From Azospirillum cavernae (GTDB lineage: Bacteria > Pseudomonadota > Alphaproteobacteria > Azospirillales > Azospirillaceae), in contig NZ_QYUL01000001.1 of assembly GCF_003590795.1 (NCBI RefSeq), forward strand, positions 2,501-66,500: a DNA stretch of 64,000 nt, written 5' to 3'. This document shows, piece after piece, positions 1 to 9,226 of the stretch. The notes under the pieces were generated by a model that saw only the letters and a program-made list of their open reading frames with translations, had not been told where the DNA came from and searched no databases. Every line of letters starts with the position of its first letter. Positions within the stretch are counted from its first letter, which is position 1. The position numbers and the translations under genes are program-made.

Positions 1-590
1 ACCATCTGTTCAATGAGAATCGTCGCCAGATGGGCTGGAAGCTGCTGGTGCGGCGGGATTATCCGGCGGTGTATGGGCAAATCATGACGGCGGCGGATTC
101 GCCGGTCACGGATCTGGCGCAACTCGCCAACAAAGAGGTCGTGTTCCCCGGGAACGAGGCCTTCATCGCCTACAAAGTGACCTACGCCCATCTGCTGGAG
201 CAGAAAATCCCGGTCAAGGTGGTGTTTGGCGGCAATCATGACGGCGCCTTCGCCCAACTCTTCAGCGGCAAGGCGCAAGCGGTCGGCGTCAACTCGCAAC
301 TCGTCGATGGCTACGCCCGGCGTGAAAACAAGAAATTCCGGGTTCTGTGGCGTTCCGGCCCCTTCAACGATCTGGCTTTGATGGCGTCTCCGTCGGTTCC
401 GGCGGCGGACGTCAAGGCCGTGACCGACGCCTTCCTGGGCATGGCGAGCGATCCGGCGGGCGCGGCGATCATCAAGAAAGTCTCGGAAACCGTGAAGCTT
501 GAGCCGTTTCAAAACTTCATTCCGGCCCTGGAGGAGGATTACACCTCCTACCTTGACTTCCACCGGACGTCACCGGATTTTCTGAAATAA
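1..590 (+). CDS. PhnD-like phosphate/phosphonate ABC substrate-binding protein, C-terminal part
   Basis: The frame is open from the left window edge, so the signal peptide and first lobe are missing. The visible 196 or so residues look like the second lobe of a type 2 periplasmic binding protein of the phosphate/phosphite/phosphonate family (PF12974): a segment about a lack of room for gaps around DLAQLANKEVVFPG, then GGNHDGAF and AVGVNSQLVD, and a C-terminal helix pair. It would bind an oxyanion in the periplasm. No permease or ATPase gene is next to it. Instead a membrane-bound hybrid kinase starts 32 bp downstream on the same strand, so the protein may feed ligand information to that kinase rather than to a transporter. 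The family call is by motif; the ligand is unknown. Confidence 0.82.
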   Translation, partial: HLFNENRRQMGWKLLVRRDYPAVYGQIMTAADSPVTDLAQLANKEVVFPGNEAFIAYKVTYAHLLEQKIPVKVVFGGNHDGAFAQLFSGKAQAVGVNSQLVDGYARRENKKFRVLWRSGPFNDLALMASPSVPAADVKAVTDAFLGMASDPAGAAIIKKVSETVKLEPFQNFIPALEEDYTSYLDFHRTSPDFLK

Positions 591-622
591 CCTGATTTCC
601 GTTGGTCCGAGGGAGAGTGTTC

Positions 623-3235
623 TTGCAAGTGTTCCCGCAGTCGCTCGGCTCTCGCTTGTTTCTTTTGTACGCGTCCGTTCTTTTGATGGCGCTGGGCATC
701 GGGCTGTTTCTGTTTTACCGCTATCACCTCTATCAGCGGTTGGACGACGTCCAGGTGACGGCGGCCGTGCTGACCGAGGTGATGGCGCGCACCATTCAGG
801 AAAGCGTCATCATCGGCGATTACGACACGGTCAAGCGCATGCTGGAAACCGTCGTCTCGCAGACGCCCTTTGATCGCGCCGCCTTCATCGATTTGTCGGG
901 CGCCACCATCGCCGTCGGGGTGGAAGGCCAGACCCGGGGCTATGTGCCTAGCTGGTTGACCGCGCTTCTCGCCGAACGCCTGTACGACGTCAACCGGGTC
1001 ATCGCCGCTGGCGGGCAGGATTACGGGGTGCTGCGCCTGTCCTTCGACGTCGCGGCGGCGGCGGAAGAGCTGTGGGCCTTGACCAAAGCGGCGCTGGAGT
1101 TGGCCCTCGCCAGTCTGGTCGTCGGGTTGACGGTGGTGCGCGTGCTGCTGATGCGGTGGCTGACCAACCTCAGCGGCCTGAAATCCCTGGAAGAGCGGAT
1201 CCGGGTGGGCGAGTTGGACGCTCAGGCCCAGTTGACGCAAGACGCGCCGCTGGAAATCCGTCAGGCCATCGAAATGGTCAACCGCACGGCGGCCAGCCTG
1301 CGCAACCAGTTCGGCCAGCGCATCGACGCCCTGATGGACGCCCTGGTCCAGCACAAGAACGCTCTGGATCAGACCGCCATCGTCAGCGAAATCGACGCGC
1401 AAGGGCGGATCAGCGTCGTCAATGATCTCTATTGCGACACCGTCGGCATCGAACGCGAGCGGGCGGTGGGCCATGCGCTGCCCAATGGGGACGCGCTGTT
1501 CGTTCCGTCGGACGAGATATGGCGCGGCGACATCCGCACCGCGCGCGGCGACGGCAGTCCGCTGTGGTTGAGCCGGACGGTGGTGCCGATCTACGACAGC
1601 GCCCGGACCATCGAGAAATGGATCTGCATCGACGTCGACATCAGCGCCCAGAAGCTGGCCGAGGAGGAGTTGCGCGCCACCTACCGCGAGTCGCAGGAAC
1701 TGGCGCGGCGGCATTTGAAGGCCATTCTCGACGCGGTGGGCGAGGGGGTGGTGATCGCCGACCAGAGCGGAATTATTTTGGACGTCAACCGGGCCACCGT
1801 GGAGATCTTCGCGGCGGACCGTGACGCGCTGATCGGCGCCCCGTTGAGCGATCTGGTGATCAGCCGGGCCGTTGGCGCGGATCAACGTCCTCTTCTGACG
1901 ACCACGGAGTCCGGCGCGTCTGGCCGCAGCCAGGAGGAGATCGGGAGACGCGGCGATGGCGACGAGTTCCCCATCGAGCTGGCCTTGGGCGATTTGAGTG
2001 TGGTCGGCGTTCCGCAGGTGATCGGCATCATCCGCGACATCAGCGACCGCAAGAAGTTCGAAGAGTATCTCCGCAACGCCAAGGAGATGGCGGAGGCGGG
2101 CAGTCGGGCCAAATCGGAATTCCTGACCACCATCAGCCACGAGATCCGCACGCCGATGAACGGGGTGCTGGGGATGCTGACGCTGCTGGAGTATGAGGAG
2201 CTGGCGCTGGAGCAGCGCGACAAGGTGTCGGTCGCCCGCCAGTCGGCGGAGGCGCTGCTGCGCATTCTCGACGACGTGCTCGATTTCTCGAAGCTGGAAG
2301 CCGGGCGCATTGAGGTCGGGGCGGAAAACTGCGACCCGGAAGCCATTTGCGAATCCGTCACCCAGGTTCTGCGGACCAAGGCGACGGAAAAGGGGCTGGC
2401 TCTGACCTGCCGGATGCTGCCGTCGGTTCCATCCAGCATCGTCACCGATCCGGCGCGGCTGCGGCAAATCCTGTTCAACCTCGTCGGCAACGCCATCAAA
2501 TTCACCACCAGCGGCCATGTCGCCGTGCGGGCGCGGCGGGCGGCTGATCTGCCGGATGGGCGTTTCCTGATGGAGTTTGAGGTCGAGGACACGGGCATCG
2601 GCATCACGCCGGAGGCCGGGCGCACCCTGTTCCAACGCTTCACCCAGGCCGACAACAGCATCACCCGCCGTTTCGGCGGAACCGGGCTGGGCTTGGCCAT
2701 CAGCAAGGATTTGTGCGAGTTGCTGGGCGGAACGATTCGGGTGGAAAGCGCGCCCGGACAGGGCGCCGTTTTCACCTTCACCATCGCCTGCCGTCCCGGC
2801 GAGTCGGTCGAGAGAGCCGCGCCGGTGGTGGAGGAGGCGGGGCCGTTGCCGCCGCTGCGCGTTTTGGTGGTGGACGACAACGAGGTGAACCGCAACGTCG
2901 CCGCCGCCATGCTGACGCGCGACGGGCACAGCGTGGCTTTCGCCACCAACGGGATCGAGGCGATCAACGAGGTGATGAAGCACCCCTTTGATCTGGTGCT
3001 GATGGACGTGCAGATGCCGGAGATGGACGGGCTGACGGCGACGCGCCACATCCGCGAACTGCCGCCGCCGCAGGGCGTTTTGCCGGTGGTCGCCTTCACC
3101 GCCCACGCCTCCACCTCCACCTGGGAAACCTGCGCCGAGGCGGGGATGGACGCGCTCGCCACCAAGCCGGTTCGGCCCAAGCTGCTGTTCGCGGCCATGG
3201 CGGCGGCGCTGAAAAAGGCGCGGGATCGGTCGTGA
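623..3235 (+). CDS. Hybrid sensor histidine kinase with two PAS domains and a receiver
   Basis: The 870-residue protein has a transmembrane helix near residues 5-27, a periplasmic stretch of about 120 residues, a second helix near 155-177, two PAS domains (about 240-345 and 365-485), a HisKA domain with SHEIRTPMN (His506), a HATPase domain with DTGIGI and GTGLGL, and a C-terminal receiver with LMDVQMPEMDG (Asp795). It should autophosphorylate His506 and pass phosphate to Asp795, then to a separate phosphotransfer protein. I chose the TTG at 623 because AGGGAG lies 7 bases before it; an upstream TTG at 602 and a GTG at 629 remain possible. It follows the PhnD-like gene by 32 bp, suggesting co-transcription and a joint sensory role. 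No output regulator is adjacent. Confidence 0.9.
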   Translation: MQVFPQSLGSRLFLLYASVLLMALGIGLFLFYRYHLYQRLDDVQVTAAVLTEVMARTIQESVIIGDYDTVKRMLETVVSQTPFDRAAFIDLSGATIAVGVEGQTRGYVPSWLTALLAERLYDVNRVIAAGGQDYGVLRLSFDVAAAAEELWALTKAALELALASLVVGLTVVRVLLMRWLTNLSGLKSLEERIRVGELDAQAQLTQDAPLEIRQAIEMVNRTAASLRNQFGQRIDALMDALVQHKNALDQTAIVSEIDAQGRISVVNDLYCDTVGIERERAVGHALPNGDALFVPSDEIWRGDIRTARGDGSPLWLSRTVVPIYDSARTIEKWICIDVDISAQKLAEEELRATYRESQELARRHLKAILDAVGEGVVIADQSGIILDVNRATVEIFAADRDALIGAPLSDLVISRAVGADQRPLLTTTESGASGRSQEEIGRRGDGDEFPIELALGDLSVVGVPQVIGIIRDISDRKKFEEYLRNAKEMAEAGSRAKSEFLTTISHEIRTPMNGVLGMLTLLEYEELALEQRDKVSVARQSAEALLRILDDVLDFSKLEAGRIEVGAENCDPEAICESVTQVLRTKATEKGLALTCRMLPSVPSSIVTDPARLRQILFNLVGNAIKFTTSGHVAVRARRAADLPDGRFLMEFEVEDTGIGITPEAGRTLFQRFTQADNSITRRFGGTGLGLAISKDLCELLGGTIRVESAPGQGAVFTFTIACRPGESVERAAPVVEEAGPLPPLRVLVVDDNEVNRNVAAAMLTRDGHSVAFATNGIEAINEVMKHPFDLVLMDVQMPEMDGLTATRHIRELPPPQGVLPVVAFTAHASTSTWETCAEAGMDALATKPVRPKLLFAAMAAALKKARDRS

Positions 3236-3383
3236 GGCCAAAACGCTTTTCCCGAAGTGCTGTCACCCTGCTGCCATCGCCTCCTCGCGCCATCGACAGG
3301 CTCGCCGTGGGCCCATCGGGTGCGCTATAGAACGGCGCTTCGAGGATGGGGTCCGGGTTCGGGACGGTCAGGGAGCGTTGGGC

Positions 3384-4940
3384 ATGAAGGTCGGCATCGA
3401 CATGGGGCGGACGAACACGGGAACCGCCGCGACGCTCGATCTGGAGGAGTTGCTGGCCACCCGTCTGCTGGTCCAGGGCAATTCCGGCTCCGGCAAATCG
3501 CATCTGCTGCGCCGCCTGATCGAACAGAGCGCCCCGTGGGTCCAGCAGGCGATCATCGACCCGGAGGGCGATTTCGTCACGCTGGCGGAGCGTTTCGGCC
3601 ATGTGGTGGTCGAGGCCGACGAACACACCGAATCGGCGCTTCAGGCGGTGGCCGCGCGGGTGCGTCAGCACCGCGTCTCGGTCGTCCTCAATCTGGAGGG
3701 GCTGGATTCGGAAATGCAGATGCGCGCCGCCGCCGCCTTCCTCGGCGGGCTGTTCGACGCCGACCGCGATTTCTGGTACCCGATGCTCGTGGTGGTGGAC
3801 GAGGCGCAGCTCTTCGCGCCGTCCGCCGCCGGCGAGGTCTCGGACGAGGCGCGCAAGGTGTCGCTGGGCGCGATGACCAACCTGATGTGCCGGGGCCGCA
3901 AGCGCGGGCTGGCCGGGGTGATCGCCACCCAGCGCTTGGCCAAGCTTGCCAAGAACGTCGCGGCGGAAGCGTCGAATTTTCTGATGGGCCGCACCTTTCT
4001 CGACATCGACATGGCGCGCGCGTCGGACCTTTTGGGGATGGAGCGGCGGCAGGCCGAGATGTTCCGCGATCTGGAGCGCGGGCATTTCATCGCTCTTGGC
4101 CCCGCTTTGTCGCGCCGACCGCTGCCGTTGCGCATCGGCGCGGTGGAAACCCAGGGGCGCACCGGCAGCCCGACCCTGTTGCCGCCGCCGACCACCCCGA
4201 CCGAGGACGCCCGCGATCTGATTTTCACGGCGACGGAGGCCGAACCGCCGCGCTTCCCGGTTCGCCGCCCCTCGACCTCGGCCAGCGCCGATCTGATGGC
4301 GCAACTGGCCCGTGGCCGCGCCGCCGCGCCGCCGCCGACCTTGGCGGACGAGGAGGAGGGCGCGCTGCCGCTGCCCATTCCCGAACCGGAAGAAACGGCG
4401 GAGCAGATCGCGGAGCGCGAGGCGCTGTATGAGGAGATCCTGCGCGCCGTTCTGGCCGACCCGGAGGCCGCCTACCGCTCCATCGCCGTGCTCTATCAGG
4501 ATTTCCTCGTCCGCTGCCGGGGGCAGGGGGTGGAGGGCGACCGGCTGGCGCTGCCCGCCTTCCGCCGCAAGCTGGCCGCCGCGCGGGCGGGGGCTGGAAC
4601 CGGCGACGATCCGGCGTGGGAGCGGGCGACCGGCGTCGCCGCGACTCTGGCGGAGGACATCCAGCCGGTGTTCCTGCTGTTGGCCCGCGCCGCGCTGGAT
4701 CACGCGCCTTGCCCGTCGGACGCCGACGTGGCGCGGGCCTGCGGCAGCCGCTCCAAGGGGCGCGGTCGGCGGTTTCTGACCTACATGGAGCAGCGTGGCT
4801 TCATCGTCGCGCGCAGCGGTTTGGGCAACACCCGCGCGATTAGCCTGCCAGCGCTGGGCTGGGAAACCGCGCTGGGCGATCCCAACGCCGATGATTGGGC
4901 CGAGGCGCCCGCCGAAGGCGATTTGTTCGCGGCGGGCTGA
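3384..4940 (+). CDS. HerA/DUF87-like ATP-binding protein
   Basis: This 518-residue protein has an N-terminal RecA-fold ATPase of the HerA/DUF87 group. Walker A is GNSGSGKSH (residues 32-40) and Walker B is MLVVVDEAQ (Asp139, Glu140). A conserved IATQRLAKL segment follows at about residue 188, as in HerA/FtsK-type translocases. After a proline-rich linker (about 270-350) comes a C-terminal region ending in a probable winged-helix fold (KGRGRRFLTYMEQRG). The ATG at 3384 has GGGAG 8 bases upstream. HerA ATPases usually pair with NurA nuclease in archaea; no nuclease gene is next to this one. Neighbours are a sensor kinase and a c-di-GMP protein, so context gives no function. The family call is firm; the role is unknown. 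Confidence 0.8.
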   Translation: MKVGIDMGRTNTGTAATLDLEELLATRLLVQGNSGSGKSHLLRRLIEQSAPWVQQAIIDPEGDFVTLAERFGHVVVEADEHTESALQAVAARVRQHRVSVVLNLEGLDSEMQMRAAAAFLGGLFDADRDFWYPMLVVVDEAQLFAPSAAGEVSDEARKVSLGAMTNLMCRGRKRGLAGVIATQRLAKLAKNVAAEASNFLMGRTFLDIDMARASDLLGMERRQAEMFRDLERGHFIALGPALSRRPLPLRIGAVETQGRTGSPTLLPPPTTPTEDARDLIFTATEAEPPRFPVRRPSTSASADLMAQLARGRAAAPPPTLADEEEGALPLPIPEPEETAEQIAEREALYEEILRAVLADPEAAYRSIAVLYQDFLVRCRGQGVEGDRLALPAFRRKLAAARAGAGTGDDPAWERATGVAATLAEDIQPVFLLLARAALDHAPCPSDADVARACGSRSKGRGRRFLTYMEQRGFIVARSGLGNTRAISLPALGWETALGDPNADDWAEAPAEGDLFAAG

Positions 4941-4962
4941 CGGCGGTTTCGCGGATCCGCGC

Positions 4963-7512
4963 TCAGGCCGTTCCGCTCGACGCCGCGCGCCGCACCCAGG
5001 ATCCCGCGTCGTCGACCGGCAGTGGGCGGGCGAAGAGATAGCCTTGAGCGTAGTCGCAGCCCAGCCCGGTCAGGATGGCCTGTTCCTCCGCCGTCTCCAC
5101 CCCTTCGCCAACCACGTCCAGGCCCAGATCATGGGCGAGGTTGACGATGCCGCGCACCAGCCGCGCCCGGCCTGAGTCCGGGGCCAAATCGGAGACGAAG
5201 CTCTTGTCGATCTTCAGCACGTCGAAGGGAAAGCGCCCAAGGTAGGAGAGGGAGGAATAGCCCGTGCCGAAATCATCCATGCACAAGGGGATCCCCAGAT
5301 CATGGAAGCGCCCCAGAATGGCGAGCGCGCGGTCGGGGTCGCTCATCGTCATGCTTTCCGTCACCTCGATCTTCAGCCCCTCGACCCCCGTTTCGGCCAG
5401 CCACGTCAGCATGTCCTCGACATAGGGGGCGTCCCACATCTGGCGGGCCGACAGGTTGACGTTGACGGTGATCGGCAGGCCGGATTGGGCGCGCCAGCGC
5501 TTCAGGCTGCGCACCGCCTCTTCCAGAACGAAGCGGCCAAGCGGCAGGATTTGGCCGGTTTCCTCGGCGATGGGGATGAAACGGTCGGGGCCGATCAAGC
5601 CCAATTCCGGGTGACGCCAGCGCACCAGCGCCTCAAAACCGATGAGGCCGCCGTCCGTCAGCCTGACGATGGGTTGGTAGAGCAGAAAGACCTCCCGCGC
5701 CTCGATGGCGCGGGTCAGGTCGGTTTGCAGGCGGTGGCGGATCAGGATGGCGTCGCGCAGGGCGGTGGTGAAGACCTCCGTCCGCGACCGGCCATGCTCC
5801 TTGGCGCGGTACAGCGCGATGTCGGCGTCGCGCAGCAGGCTGACCGGATCGGCGGCCAGCCCGTCGTCGATGGCGACGCCGATGCTGGCCGAGGTGCGCA
5901 ATTCCATGTCGCCGATGCGGAAGGGGGTGGTCAACGCCTGTTCCAACCGCTCCGCGCCAGCCAGGGCGGCCTCCTCGCCGGTGGTGACGACGACGAACTC
6001 GTCGCCGCCCAGCCGGACGGCGAATTCATTCGGGCCAAGATGATCGGCGATGCGCTGGCCCACCGCGATCAACAGCCGATCGCCGATGGCGTGCCCCAGC
6101 GAATCGTTGATGAGCTTGAAGCCGTCGAGATCCAGGAACAGCAGGGCGACGCCGCGCCGCGCCTCGTCTCCGGTCCCCATCGCCACGCGCAGCCAGTCGA
6201 TCAGATAGGCGCGGTTGGGCAGGCCGGTCAGGTAATCATGGGTCGCCTGATGAATCAGCGCCTGCTCGGCGGCCTTGCGCCGGGTGATGTCGGTGGCGGA
6301 GCCGACGATGCGGACGGCGTGCCCGTGGCCGTCGCGCCCCACCACGCCATGCACCAGCATCCAACCTTCGGCGCCGGAATTCAGGCGGGTGCGGAACTCC
6401 ATCTCGAAGCTGTTGTGCCCGTCATCCACAATGGCCTTGCGCCAGAGGTTGCGGACCCGCGCCGCGTCGTCGGGGTGGACGAACTCCATGAAGCGCTCGA
6501 AGGAGCCGCCCAGCGCGCCGTCGGCCAGCCCCAGCATCTGGTGCAGGCGGGCGGAGGCGTAAACCTCGCCGCTGACCAGATCCCAATCCCACAGCCCATC
6601 GTTGGTGGCGGCGGCGGCCATGGCGTAGCGCTGTTCGCTGTCGATCAGCCGTTGCGTCTTTTCCTCAATGGCGGAAAACAGGGAGGCGAGCGCCGAGCGG
6701 CTGTCCTCCAGCGTGCGGCCAAGCTGGCCCAGCTCGTCCCGCCGGGTCCAGACAAAGGGTTGATCCAACTGCCGCAGGGCCAGCCGCCGCGATTCCTCGA
6801 CCAGCCGGTTTAGCGGCGTCAGCACGCGGCGGTGGGTCAACCCGACCAGCAGGATGGCCAGCACGGCGAGCAGCGCCGCCGCCACGCTGCCGCCAATGGC
6901 CAGAATGGTTTGTTGACGGTCGATGACGGCGCGGTTGGTGGCGCCCAGCGCGGCGCGGTCACGGCTGATTTGTCCGTCTAGGAGGCGCAGCGCCTCCACC
7001 GTCGGACTGAAATCGACGGCGGTGTCGCGCAACAGAATATGCGTGAGTTGGTGGGCGGCTTGTCCGGCTTCGACCTCGGGCAGGCGGGCGGTGACGGCGT
7101 CGAGCGTTTCGGCGATGGCGGTGATCGCCCGCTCTTCCTCCGCCGTGGCGGTGGCGGTGTAGCGGTAGGTTTCCAGATTGGCGCGGGCCAGGGACACCGC
7201 CCGTTCAACCTCGGCCCGCGCGCCGCGTGGCCCCATCACCTGGAACTCGTGGAACAGATCGACCACCCCGCCCGCGCCAAGATAGGAGCGCAGTTCCGAC
7301 AGCGCGTCGGATTTGGTGGCCGCCCCCAAATCATAGGCGTTCCAACTGTCCTCGACGTCGCGGATGCCGTTCAGCAGCAGACCGCCGATGAGCGCCATCA
7401 CCGCCAGCACGATCACCAGCCCGCCAACCATCAGGTTGGCCAGCGTGCGCAACGTCATCGTCCGCCGCCGGTTGCGCTGCGGTCGGGCCTGCGTCATCGC
7501 CATGCTTGTCAT
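4963..7512 (-). CDS. Membrane PAS-GGDEF-EAL c-di-GMP protein
   Basis: The 849-residue protein has two transmembrane helices (about 27-48 and 204-226) around a periplasmic helical sensor region, a HAMP-like linker, one PAS domain (about 295-410), a GGDEF domain (about 420-575) and an EAL domain (about 595-835). The GGDEF signature RLGGDEF is intact, and the EAL domain keeps GFEALVRW, the DDFGTGYSS loop, KIDKSF and EGVET, so both diguanylate cyclase and phosphodiesterase activity are possible. I start at the ATG at 7512, preceded by GGAAAG, because the longer open frame upstream reads as low-complexity Arg/Pro sequence. It is convergent with the HerA-like gene, 22 bp apart. Which activity dominates cannot be told from sequence. 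Confidence 0.9.
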   Translation of the reverse strand: MTSMAMTQARPQRNRRRTMTLRTLANLMVGGLVIVLAVMALIGGLLLNGIRDVEDSWNAYDLGAATKSDALSELRSYLGAGGVVDLFHEFQVMGPRGARAEVERAVSLARANLETYRYTATATAEEERAITAIAETLDAVTARLPEVEAGQAAHQLTHILLRDTAVDFSPTVEALRLLDGQISRDRAALGATNRAVIDRQQTILAIGGSVAAALLAVLAILLVGLTHRRVLTPLNRLVEESRRLALRQLDQPFVWTRRDELGQLGRTLEDSRSALASLFSAIEEKTQRLIDSEQRYAMAAAATNDGLWDWDLVSGEVYASARLHQMLGLADGALGGSFERFMEFVHPDDAARVRNLWRKAIVDDGHNSFEMEFRTRLNSGAEGWMLVHGVVGRDGHGHAVRIVGSATDITRRKAAEQALIHQATHDYLTGLPNRAYLIDWLRVAMGTGDEARRGVALLFLDLDGFKLINDSLGHAIGDRLLIAVGQRIADHLGPNEFAVRLGGDEFVVVTTGEEAALAGAERLEQALTTPFRIGDMELRTSASIGVAIDDGLAADPVSLLRDADIALYRAKEHGRSRTEVFTTALRDAILIRHRLQTDLTRAIEAREVFLLYQPIVRLTDGGLIGFEALVRWRHPELGLIGPDRFIPIAEETGQILPLGRFVLEEAVRSLKRWRAQSGLPITVNVNLSARQMWDAPYVEDMLTWLAETGVEGLKIEVTESMTMSDPDRALAILGRFHDLGIPLCMDDFGTGYSSLSYLGRFPFDVLKIDKSFVSDLAPDSGRARLVRGIVNLAHDLGLDVVGEGVETAEEQAILTGLGCDYAQGYLFARPLPVDDAGSWVRRAASSGTA

Positions 7513-7645
7513 CGCGCCGAATCTTTCCGTGCCGCGCCATGCCGTGGCGCGCGGGGGAGGCGTGGCGGGCCAACCCCTCAGGCCAGCGCCTTTCCCTCTT
7601 GCACGTTCCTGCCCCAGGCGGTCGCGCGCGTCAACGCTCCTGTCA

Positions 7646-8164
7646 TCAACTCCCGGTGAGGGAGTCGCTGACCGGCTGGCCCGGCAGGCTCCAGCTTTCA
7701 ACGAAGGGGCGAACGCCCGGCACGGCCACCATGTTGGCGTCCTTCACATACAGGATCTGCTTCGGTCCCAGACTGTAGGAGGTCAGCGTCACGCCCTTGG
7801 TCTGGCAGGCTTTGCGTTCGGCTGGGCTGATTGGGCGGTCGGAGGCGACGATGTCGGGATGGTCCAACCCGACCCCGGCGCAGAAGGCGCGGAAACCGGC
7901 GGTGGTTCCCCCGGCGGTCAGGCGGGGCTTGGCGTCGGGGCCGCCGTCGAATTTGGCCGCCGCGCTCTGGACCGCGCCGCGCAAGGCCGGGCTGCCGACG
8001 AGCCAGACGCCGCGCGCCTCGGGCGGCGGGCGCGTGGTGGTGGGGGCGATGGGGGTGGTGGTTGTCTTCGGGCGCGGCGGGCTGTTGTCGAAAGCGGGGA
8101 ATTGGCAGGCGGACACCAGCAGCGCCGTCGCCAGCAGGGAGGCCGACATCCATCGGTTGGTCAT
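7646..8164 (-). CDS. Short PstS-like periplasmic lipoprotein
   Basis: The 172-residue product starts with a lipoprotein signal ending in LLVSAC, so Cys20 would be lipidated. A Pro/Thr-rich linker follows (residues 25-48). The rest resembles only the first lobe of PstS-type phosphate-binding proteins: GSPALRGAV near the start, DIVASDRPISPAE, then SLGPKQILYVKD. Normal PstS proteins are about 320 residues, so this is roughly half a binding protein. It ends in a clean stop with no frameshift visible within the frame. Upstream codons have no strong ribosome site; an ATG five codons later is an alternative. It lies just behind the divergent LysR gene. It may be a ligand-sensing or decayed lipoprotein; transport is unlikely. 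Confidence 0.65.
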   Translation of the reverse strand: MTNRWMSASLLATALLVSACQFPAFDNSPPRPKTTTTPIAPTTTRPPPEARGVWLVGSPALRGAVQSAAAKFDGGPDAKPRLTAGGTTAGFRAFCAGVGLDHPDIVASDRPISPAERKACQTKGVTLTSYSLGPKQILYVKDANMVAVPGVRPFVESWSLPGQPVSDSLTGS

Positions 8165-8296
8165 GGTCGCGACGTCCAGCGGAAGAGGATCGGGAACCGC
8201 CACGGTAGCATGGGCGGCGGCGTTGGGAAGGACTCGCCATCCATGCGACGCCGCGATAGGCTGGTGGTCATCAATTTGTTTCAGGAATGCTTGGGC

Positions 8297-9226
8297 ATGG
8301 CGACTCCCGATCTGGACATCGACGCCCTGCGCGCCTTCGTGACGGTGGCCGAGGCGGGGGGCTTCACGGCGGCGGCGGATCGGTTGGGCCGCACCCAATC
8401 GGCGATCAGCGTCAAGATCAAGAAGCTGGAGGACACGCTGGGCCGCCGGGTGTTCGCGCGCACGAGCCGCTCGCTGGCGCTCACCCACGACGGCGAACTG
8501 CTGCTGGGCTACGCCCGCCGCCTGTTGGCGTTGAACGACGAAACCGTGCGCCGGTTCCACGAACCGGCGGCGGAGGGGGAGTTGCGGCTGGGCGTGGCCG
8601 AATATTTCCTGTCCGATCACCTGCCGCGCGTGTTGACGCAATTCGCCAAGATCTACCCACGCCTGCGCATCGACCTGCGGGTGGGCCTGTGCAACGATCT
8701 GGTGACGGGGCTGGAGTCGGGCGATCTGGATCTGGTGATTTCCCGCCGCGACGCCGGGGAAACGCGCGGGCGGGTGATTTGGCGCGAGCCGATGCGCTGG
8801 GTCGCCGCCCCGACGCTGGAGATCGACCCCGCCGCGCCGCTGCCGCTCTGCGCCTTGCCCGCGCCCTGCGTGTTCCGCAATCGTGGGGTGTCGGCGCTGG
8901 GCGAGATCGGGCGGCCCTGGCGGATCGTCTACACCAGCGGCAGCGTCCTGGGGGTCCAGGCCGCCGTGCGGGCCGGGTTGGGGGTGGCGGTGCTCAGCGA
9001 ATCCTCGGTCCCCGACGGCGCGCGGCGGCTGGGCGTTGAGGATGGGTTGCCTGAATTGGGCGAGGTCGATATGGCCATCTTCGGGGAAACCCCGCGCAAC
9101 CGCCGTCTGGCCGAACCGCTGGTCGGCTTCATCCTGGACAGTCTGGCGGCGATGCGCCGGACCAACCGCCCGGCGCTGTCGCCTGTTTCGCTGTCGTCGG
9201 TTCCGCTGTCGCAGGACGCGGCTTAA
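8297..9226 (+). CDS. LysR-family transcriptional regulator
   Basis: The 309-residue protein opens with a typical LysR winged helix-turn-helix (residues 5-65: DALRAFVTVAEAGGFTAAA, then RTQSAISVKIKKLED). A two-lobe substrate-binding effector domain follows from about residue 90. The ATG at 8297 is preceded by AGGA at 10 bases. The gene is divergent from the PstS-like lipoprotein, a usual layout for a LysR target. Its TAA stop overlaps the stop of the convergent oxidoreductase gene within the palindrome TTAA at 9223-9226. The effector is not predictable from sequence. Confidence 0.92.
   Translation: MATPDLDIDALRAFVTVAEAGGFTAAADRLGRTQSAISVKIKKLEDTLGRRVFARTSRSLALTHDGELLLGYARRLLALNDETVRRFHEPAAEGELRLGVAEYFLSDHLPRVLTQFAKIYPRLRIDLRVGLCNDLVTGLESGDLDLVISRRDAGETRGRVIWREPMRWVAAPTLEIDPAAPLPLCALPAPCVFRNRGVSALGEIGRPWRIVYTSGSVLGVQAAVRAGLGVAVLSESSVPDGARRLGVEDGLPELGEVDMAIFGETPRNRRLAEPLVGFILDSLAAMRRTNRPALSPVSLSSVPLSQDAA

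Noticed and set aside
548..3241. Long open frame antisense to the hybrid kinase
   Set aside because: It is a shadow of GC-rich codon use: Arg/Gln/Asp-rich, with no domain, and covers a clear gene on the other strand. Many similar antisense frames occur across the window.
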